Shown one piece after another: positions 59,098 to 64,000 of a DNA stretch of 64,000 nucleotides; the stretch's first letter is position 1; each line of letters opens with the position of its first letter. A model generated the notes under the pieces. The model was not told the origin of the DNA, ran no database searches, and worked only from the letters and a program-made list of their open reading frames with translations. Source of the stretch: Rhodanobacter sp. 67-28 (GTDB lineage Bacteria > Pseudomonadota > Gammaproteobacteria > Xanthomonadales > Rhodanobacteraceae); NCBI GenBank assembly GCA_001898415.1, contig MKTU01000017.1, positions 88,543-152,542 of the forward strand, in the 5' to 3' direction. The position numbers and the translations under genes were made by a program.

Positions 59098-59250
59098 CTG
59101 TCGGACTTTGGCTGGCCGGGCTGCAAATCCGACTGCGCGGTCCATATTTCCGTCGATTCTTGCGCCATGGAACCACCATGGCGCGGCGAACCGGCGAAAA
59201 TCTGTCCTCGCGCAGCCAGATTTTCGCCTCGACCAGCCAAAGCCCGACAG
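59098..59250. repeat. 153-base imperfect inverted repeat
   Basis: Outer arms at 59098-59115 and 59233-59250 are reverse complements in 17 of 18 positions (CTGTCGGACTTTGGCTGG). Pairing continues inward with mismatches for about another 60 bases on each side. An inner perfect pair GGCGAAAATCTG (59193-59204) and CAGATTTTCGCC (59217-59228) forms a second hairpin in the right half. The element fills the space between the cytochrome and the response regulator and has no reading frame. It may be a MITE-like repeat, a processing or termination structure, or a small RNA. Confidence 0.75.
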
Positions 59251-59342
59251 CCTCATAGGACAGGATGCCGCAGCCGGCGAAAAAGCGGCGCCAATTGCTG
59301 CAAGTCAAGTGAGCGGCCTGATCCCGCGACAAGAATGAGGCC

Positions 59343-60017
59343 ATGCGCATCCTGCTAGCCGAAGACGACCGGGCACTGGGGCAGGCGCTGGCCGACGGCC
59401 TGCGCCAGCTCGGCCACGCGGTGGACTGGATCACCGACGGCACCCAGGCGGCTGCTGCACTGGCCGACACCACCTATGCCGCGGCGATCCTGGACTGGAA
59501 CCTGCCGCGCAGCAGCGGCCCGGCGGTCATCGCCGGCATGCGCCGGCGCAAGGACACCACGCCGGTGCTGCTGCTGACCGCGCGCGACGAACTGGCCGAT
59601 CGCGTCGCCGGGCTGGATGCCGGCGCCGACGATTACGTGGTCAAGCCGGTGCATCTGGACGAACTGGCCGCCCGCCTGCGCGCCTTGCTGCGGCGGGCCG
59701 ACGGCCAGGTCGAGCCGGCGATCCGCGTGGGCGCGCTGGAAGTCACCCCGGCCGCGCGCAGCGCCACGCTTGCCGACGCGCCGCTGGAGCTGACCGCCCG
59801 CGAGTACGCGTTGCTGGAAATGCTGGTGCGCCATCCCGGGCGGGCGTATTCCCGCGAGCAACTGGAAGACGCGCTGTACGGCTGGGACCGCGAAGTGGCC
59901 AGCAACGCGGTGGAAGTGCACATCCATCACCTGCGCCACAAGCTGGGGCCGGGCTGGATTCGCACCTTGCGCGGCATCGGCTATGCCATCAATCCGCCCG
60001 GCGGGGTCGCCGCGTGA
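59343..60017 (+). CDS. OmpR-family response regulator
   Basis: Response regulator of 224 residues: receiver domain (1-115) with phosphoacceptor D51 (AAAILDWNLP) and acidic pocket EDD (7-9), then an OmpR winged helix (LTAREYALLEMLVRHPGRAYSREQLEDALYG ... VEVHIHHLRHKLGPGWIRTLRGIGYAI). Closest to QseB/PmrA-type regulators. It overlaps the kinase start (GTGA). A degenerate FNR-like sequence (TTGCTGCAAGTCAA, 59295-59308) lies upstream but is weak. Confidence 0.92.
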   Translation: MRILLAEDDRALGQALADGLRQLGHAVDWITDGTQAAAALADTTYAAAILDWNLPRSSGPAVIAGMRRRKDTTPVLLLTARDELADRVAGLDAGADDYVVKPVHLDELAARLRALLRRADGQVEPAIRVGALEVTPAARSATLADAPLELTAREYALLEMLVRHPGRAYSREQLEDALYGWDREVASNAVEVHIHHLRHKLGPGWIRTLRGIGYAINPPGGVAA

Positions 60018-61393
60018 TCCGCCCCTCGCTCAACCGGCGGCTGGTGCTGCGGCTGCTGGCCGGCATCGTGCTGGTGTGGTGCGCCGCCGCCGGCTGGTTG
60101 GCCTGGCGCAGCCTGCACGAGGTCGACGAGATCTTCGACCAGATGCTGGTGCGCACCGCCGCCAGCGTGTTTGCGGTGATGCCCGACGACGTCGCCCGCG
60201 TCGGCGCGGTGCGCCTGCCGGACAAGCCGCTGCTCGACTCGGACGACACCGCCCAGCGCCCGGCCATCGTGCTGCGCGATGCGCGCGGCGAACTGCTGGT
60301 CGAGAGCGCCGAGCTGCCGCTGCTGCGTTTCGATCCGGGCGACGCGCATTTCCATTCGGTCGTGCACGACGACCGACGCTGGCGGGTGTTCCAGCGCTGG
60401 GATGCGCAGCATCGGTACTGGGTCCAGGTCGGCGCGCCGCTGGACGAGCGCGACGAGCTGCTGCGCAAGCTGCTGGCGCCGGCGCTGCTGGCCTTGCTCG
60501 CGCTGCTGGTGCTGGTGCCGCCGATCGTGTTCGCCGGTTTGCGCAGCGGGCTGAAACCGCTGCGCCGGCTGGCGCGCGGCCTTTCCGCCGGCGCCGATCC
60601 GGCCGCCGCCTCGCTCACCGACGCGCGGGTGCCGGTCGAACTGGCGCCGTTCACCGAGGCGATCGACAAGCTGGTCGATCGCCTGCGGCGCAGCCTGGAA
60701 CACGAGCGCCGCTTCACCGCCGACGCCGCGCACGAATTGCGCCACCCGCTGGCAGCGCTGCGGCTGGAACTGGACCTGGCCGGGCGCGGCGACGATGTGC
60801 CCGCGCGCGCGCAGCACCTGCAGCGCGCGCAGGAGGCGCTGGACCGCATGCAGCGACTGGTGGCCCAGCTGCTGATGCTGGCGCGGGTCGAGAAGCTGGC
60901 CGAGCTGGCCGACGCCGGCCCGCTGCGCCTGGCGAGCGTGGCCGAAGCGGCCTTGCGCGACGCCAGCGAGCGCGCGGCGGCACGTTCCATCGAGCTGTCG
61001 CTGGACCACGACGGCAACGATTTCGTGCTGGGCAGCCGCAGCCTGCTCGACATCCTGGTGCAGAACCTGCTGGACAACGCGCTGCGCCACGTGCCCGAGC
61101 ACGGCCAGGTGAACGTGCGTGTCGGCGGACGCGACGAACAGGTGACGCTGGAGGTGAACGACAACGGCGGCGGCTTCGCGGACGCCGCCGTGGCACGACT
61201 GGGCGAGCGTTTCCACCGCCCCGAAGGCAGCATCGGCGAGGGCAGCGGCCTGGGGCTGTCGATCGCCTGGGCGATCGCCCGCCTGCACCACGGCGAGCTG
61301 GCCTTCGGCCGCTCCGCGCTGGGCGGCGCGCAAGTCAGTTTCAGCCTGCCGCGCGTGGCAACCGACGCGGCGCATGCGCCCGGCTACGCGTGA
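60014..61393 (+). CDS. Sensor histidine kinase (QseC/PmrB type)
   Basis: Membrane kinase of 459 residues starting with GTG inside the regulator stop. Two helices (about 9-30 and 155-175) flank a periplasmic domain; then HAMP, dimerisation domain with phosphoacceptor H240 (DAAHELRHPLAAL) and ATPase domain (NLLDNALRHVPE, DNGGGF, GSGLGLSIAWAIARLHHG). The residue after ELR is His instead of the usual Thr/Ser (ELRHPL), which occurs in some QseC-like kinases. Partner of the upstream regulator; the signal is unknown, perhaps redox or metal given the neighbours. Confidence 0.92.
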   Translation: MIRPSLNRRLVLRLLAGIVLVWCAAAGWLAWRSLHEVDEIFDQMLVRTAASVFAVMPDDVARVGAVRLPDKPLLDSDDTAQRPAIVLRDARGELLVESAELPLLRFDPGDAHFHSVVHDDRRWRVFQRWDAQHRYWVQVGAPLDERDELLRKLLAPALLALLALLVLVPPIVFAGLRSGLKPLRRLARGLSAGADPAAASLTDARVPVELAPFTEAIDKLVDRLRRSLEHERRFTADAAHELRHPLAALRLELDLAGRGDDVPARAQHLQRAQEALDRMQRLVAQLLMLARVEKLAELADAGPLRLASVAEAALRDASERAAARSIELSLDHDGNDFVLGSRSLLDILVQNLLDNALRHVPEHGQVNVRVGGRDEQVTLEVNDNGGGFADAAVARLGERFHRPEGSIGEGSGLGLSIAWAIARLHHGELAFGRSALGGAQVSFSLPRVATDAAHAPGYA

Positions 61394-61424
61394 TCCATCG
61401 GCCGTCTCGTTCCGGAGAACTCCC

Positions 61425-61847
61425 ATGACCGAACCCGCTGGCAAGCTGAGCTTCCACGTCATTGCCCATCGCCTCGATGCCCACGGCAGCGTCGCCCGCT
61501 GCAAGAGCGCCGAACTGTCGCTGGACACGGCTCTGTCCGGTCGCCTCGATGCGTTCAACCCGGCCGAACTGCTGCTGGCCGCCTTGTCGGCCTGCATGAT
61601 CAAGAGCATCGAGCGGGTCACGCCGATACTGAAGTTCCAGTGGCGCGGGGTCGAGGTGCGCGTGCACGGCGTGCGCCAGGACGTGCCGCCACGGCTGGAA
61701 TCGATCGACTACGAGATCCTGGTGGACAGCGACGAGAGCGAGCAGCGGCTGGCCCTGCTGCACGACAACGTGCGCAAGTTCGGCACGGTGTTCAACACGG
61801 TCGCGCCGGGCACCCGCCTTTCCGGCTTGCTGCGGCGGGCGGGTTGA
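61425..61847 (+). CDS. OsmC family protein
   Basis: Protein of 140 residues with the OsmC/Ohr fold: LDAFNPAELLLAALSACMIKSIERV contains the single resolving-type Cys (SAC), followed by VEVRVHGVRQDVPPRLESIDYEILVDSD. Ohr and OsmC proper need two cysteines; only one is seen, so this is one of the YhfA-like OsmC members with unclear peroxidase ability. GGAG before the ATG. It lies 31 bases after the kinase. Confidence 0.8.
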   Translation: MTEPAGKLSFHVIAHRLDAHGSVARCKSAELSLDTALSGRLDAFNPAELLLAALSACMIKSIERVTPILKFQWRGVEVRVHGVRQDVPPRLESIDYEILVDSDESEQRLALLHDNVRKFGTVFNTVAPGTRLSGLLRRAG

Positions 61848-61936
61848 CCGGACCGATCTTCGACGTGCGCTCCGGAAGCGCCTTCGCGGCACCGTCGCGA
61901 CCGTGCCGACCGGCAACCTTCCTCCGCGACGCGCCT

Positions 61937-63256
61937 TCATTTCCCCCAGGTGACGAACATCACCACGGCCGCCGTCGCCATGGCTGCGGTAGCCAACCAG
62001 CCGAAAATCCTGAGCGGCCACGGCATGGTGAATTTGCCCATGACCTTGCGCCGCGAGCCCATCAGCATCATCACGACCATCAACGGCACGGCGGTCACGC
62101 CGTTGATCACCGCGCTCCAGTACAAGGCCTTGATCGGGTCCAGCGGCGTCAGGTTCAGCGCGATGCCGGCCAGGCTGGCGACGATCAGCACGGTGTAGAA
62201 AAAACGGGCGTTCTGCGGCTTGTACTCCAGCCCGCTGCGTTGGCCGAACGCGCCGGCCGCGGCATAGGCGGTGGCGCCGGCCAGCACCGGTACGGCGAGC
62301 AGGCCGGTGCCGATGATCCCGGCGGCGAACAGTGCGAATGCCATGTCGCCGGCCAGCGGCCGCAGTGCCGCGGCCGCTTCGGCCGAGGTCTGGATGTCGA
62401 CCTTGCCATGCGCGTGCAGCACGACCGCGGCGGCAAGAATGATGAAGAAGGAGATCAGGTTGGAGAAGATCATGCCGACCGTGGTGTCGATGCCGATGCG
62501 ACGCAGGGCGCTCGGTGCCTGCTTCGGCGCGCGGCGCAAGGGCTTGCGGCGCTTGCTCGACTCCATTTCCTCGACCTCTTGTGCTGCCTGCCAGCAGAAC
62601 AGATAGGGGCTGATGGTGGTGCCGAGCAGCGCGACCAGGCCGACGGCGTACGACGCATTCCACGTGATGGGCGGCAGCACCAGGCTCTTGAGCACGGCCA
62701 GCCACGGCACGTCGATCACCAGCACGGTGGCCACGTAGGCAAACAGGCTGAGGGTGAGCAGCTTGAGGATCGGGGCATAGCGGGTGAACGGGATGAACAC
62801 CTGCAGCACCAGCGACAACAGGGCGAAACCCGCGGCATAGATCAGCGCCGGCCCGCCAATGAGCAGTTTCAGCGCGGCACCCATCGCGCCGATGTCGGCC
62901 GCCAGGTTGATCACGTTGGCGATCACCAGCGAGGCGGTCAGCGCGTAGACCAGCGGATGCGGGTAGTACTTGCGCATGCCGTCCATCAGGCCGTGGCCGG
63001 TGACGCGGCCGATGCCGGCGCTGACCGCCTGGATTGCGATCATCAACGGCATGGTCACCAGGATGCACCACAGCATGCCGTAGCCGAACGCGGCGCCCAC
63101 CTGCGAGTAGGTGGCGATGCCGCTGGGGTCGTCGTCTGCCGCACCCGTGACCAGGCCCGCGCTCAGATTGGCCCACAGCGGTTTTTCGGTGCCGCCGTCC
63201 TCGGTGTTCCTGTGGCCGGATGGCACCGTGGCCGTGCCGGCGGGCGTCTTCTTCAT
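61937..63256 (-). CDS. Nramp-related metal transporter
   Basis: Integral membrane protein of 439 residues with 11 helices. Helix 1 reads DDDPSGIATYSQVGAAFGYGMLW where canonical Nramp has DPGN, and helix 6 reads TTISPYLFCWQAAQEVEE where canonical Nramp has MPH. The metal-binding Asn and Met/His are thus replaced, as in a large bacterial subgroup annotated simply as Nramp family. Divalent metal transport is likely but the ion is unknown; magnesium is possible. The start is set at ATG 63256, before a basic N-terminus (MKKTPAG). Confidence 0.85.
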   Translation of the reverse strand: MKKTPAGTATVPSGHRNTEDGGTEKPLWANLSAGLVTGAADDDPSGIATYSQVGAAFGYGMLWCILVTMPLMIAIQAVSAGIGRVTGHGLMDGMRKYYPHPLVYALTASLVIANVINLAADIGAMGAALKLLIGGPALIYAAGFALLSLVLQVFIPFTRYAPILKLLTLSLFAYVATVLVIDVPWLAVLKSLVLPPITWNASYAVGLVALLGTTISPYLFCWQAAQEVEEMESSKRRKPLRRAPKQAPSALRRIGIDTTVGMIFSNLISFFIILAAAVVLHAHGKVDIQTSAEAAAALRPLAGDMAFALFAAGIIGTGLLAVPVLAGATAYAAAGAFGQRSGLEYKPQNARFFYTVLIVASLAGIALNLTPLDPIKALYWSAVINGVTAVPLMVVMMLMGSRRKVMGKFTMPWPLRIFGWLATAAMATAAVVMFVTWGK

Positions 63257-63452
63257 GCGTGGCTTCCGGTGAGCCAGCGGGGCGTTGGGGGTGGCTGATC
63301 GCGCAGGCCGACGACGTACTGTACGCGTGTATCGATGGCCGATGGGGGCTCGGGAAATCCGCATGCGGGCGGTGCCACCGAGGGTCGCATCGGCGCCCGT
63401 GCGGTCACGGCAGGGGCACCGTGGGAGGCGTCGCCTGCTGCCGTGTCGCGGG

Positions 63453-64000
63453 TCAGCGCGGCACGCGCGCGCGGGTGCGCATCGAGCGACGCAGCAGTTC
63501 CAGCCAGGCGACGGCGGCGGCCAGCATCCCGGCGACGGTGAGCAGCATCGCTGCGTTCGGTATCGCCAACCCCATCACGTCGCGGAAGAACGGCACGCCG
63601 ATCACGATCGCCAGCATCAGCGCCACGCCGCCGAACATGCGCACCAGCCAGGGATTCTTCGCCGGCGTGCGGACCAGTGCCGGGCGGGATACGTCGCGGT
63701 TGGCCAGGGTCAGCAGGAACAGGCCCAGCACCAGCGCGATGAACACCGCGCCGCGGCTTTGCGCGGCGTCGAGGCCCTGGCCGAGCAGCGCGCCGTAGCC
63801 GAGCAGCAGGATGCCGGCGAAGCCAAGCCCCTGGAGCACCGCATGGCGCAGGTTGGCAACGGCGAACGGGGAGTCCGACGGTGCGCGCGGCGGTCGCCGC
63901 ATGATGTCGTCGGCAGCGGGCTCGGCCTCGTACACCACCGAGCAGGCCGGGTCGATCAGCAGTTCCAGCAGCACGATGTGCACCGGCATCAGCAACACCG
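63453..64000 (-). CDS. P-type cation ATPase, C-terminal part (cut by window end)
   Basis: The frame enters from beyond 64000 and ends at 63453, giving at least 182 residues. It is the last part of a P-type ATPase of the Cation_ATPase_C group: LLMPVHIVLLELLIDPACSVVYEAEPAADDIMRRPPR (helix 6 region, where calcium and sodium pumps have INLVTD) followed by four helices. The LIDPACS version belongs to a less-characterised subgroup of P-type ATPases. Ion unknown. The 196-base gap to the Nramp-like gene (63257-63452) holds nothing I can support. Confidence 0.8.
   Translation of the reverse strand, partial: VLLMPVHIVLLELLIDPACSVVYEAEPAADDIMRRPPRAPSDSPFAVANLRHAVLQGLGFAGILLLGYGALLGQGLDAAQSRGAVFIALVLGLFLLTLANRDVSRPALVRTPAKNPWLVRMFGGVALMLAIVIGVPFFRDVMGLAIPNAAMLLTVAGMLAAAVAWLELLRRSMRTRARVPR

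Noticed and set aside
59295..59308. An FNR-like sequence TTGCTGCAAGTCAA before the response regulator gene
   Set aside because: The left half-site lacks the TTGA core and the match is not better than chance compared with the other boxes.
1..64000. CRISPR array, tRNA, rRNA, integron or prophage
   Set aside because: I found no regularly spaced direct repeats, no tRNA-like cloverleaf and no integrase, transposase or phage gene while reading the window.

Overview
The window looks like chromosomal DNA of a high-GC gammaproteobacterium of the Xanthomonadales, most like the denitrifying Rhodanobacter group. The evidence is the Xanthomonas-type type II secretion order (gspI-J-K-L-M-N-D), the dense short intergenic repeats typical of that order, and an AniA-like copper nitrite reductase beside several nitric oxide (NO) reductases. 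This assignment is inferred from gene content; no rRNA or other marker is present. I saw no tRNA, rRNA, CRISPR array, transposase or prophage gene.

Layout. 1-7112: end of a type II secretion operon. 7184-16004: two cyclic-di-GMP proteins flanking the helicase gene hrpB. 16095-23531: denitrification block 1 (nnrS, nirK, nirV, a SCO protein, a porin, a DUF2249 gene and an NnrS-like membrane protein). 23806-28126: NAD and fatty-acid housekeeping (nadA, nadB, fabA, fabB). 28191-35114: a SqrR/BigR-like repressor, two small genes, a sulfide:quinone oxidoreductase and an RND efflux pair. 35198-49896: a His-rich periplasmic protein, uspA-pta-ackA, an FNR-type regulator, a SirB2/PLP-decarboxylase/TyrA-like unit, quinol NO reductase, DUF2238, a second UspA, a GNAT and a b561/ferric-reductase pair. 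50039-56621: a second, cytochrome-type NO reductase operon with a diheme NorC, a Cyc2-like heme-porin fusion and a metallo-beta-lactamase RNA-processing protein. 56773-64000: a GGDEF protein, a PepSY/cytochrome b/two-component cluster, OsmC, an Nramp-like transporter and the end of a P-type ATPase.

The unifying feature is a set of about 14 FNR/DNR-type boxes (TTGAC/T-N4-G/ATCAA) in the intergenic spaces from 16 kb to 57 kb. Most lie 60-125 bp before a start codon, and many have a -10-like hexamer about 22 bp downstream, the geometry of a class II FNR promoter. They tie nitrite reduction, both NO reductases, NnrS proteins, sulfide oxidation, acetate fermentation, universal stress proteins and the heme-porin fusion into one low-oxygen/NO regulon. 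The FNR-type regulator encoded in the middle (38942-39676) is the obvious candidate to read them, and it has an unusual cysteine set.

The parts I consider most worth following are the Cyc2-like outer-membrane cytochrome beside the atypical three-gene nor operon (a possible extracellular electron-input route to NO reduction), the persulfide-regulator/SQR cluster, and structured repeats that have entered the coding sequence of hrpB and the 5' end of gspI. Coordinates of CDS features include the stop codon; start choices are mine where several were possible.
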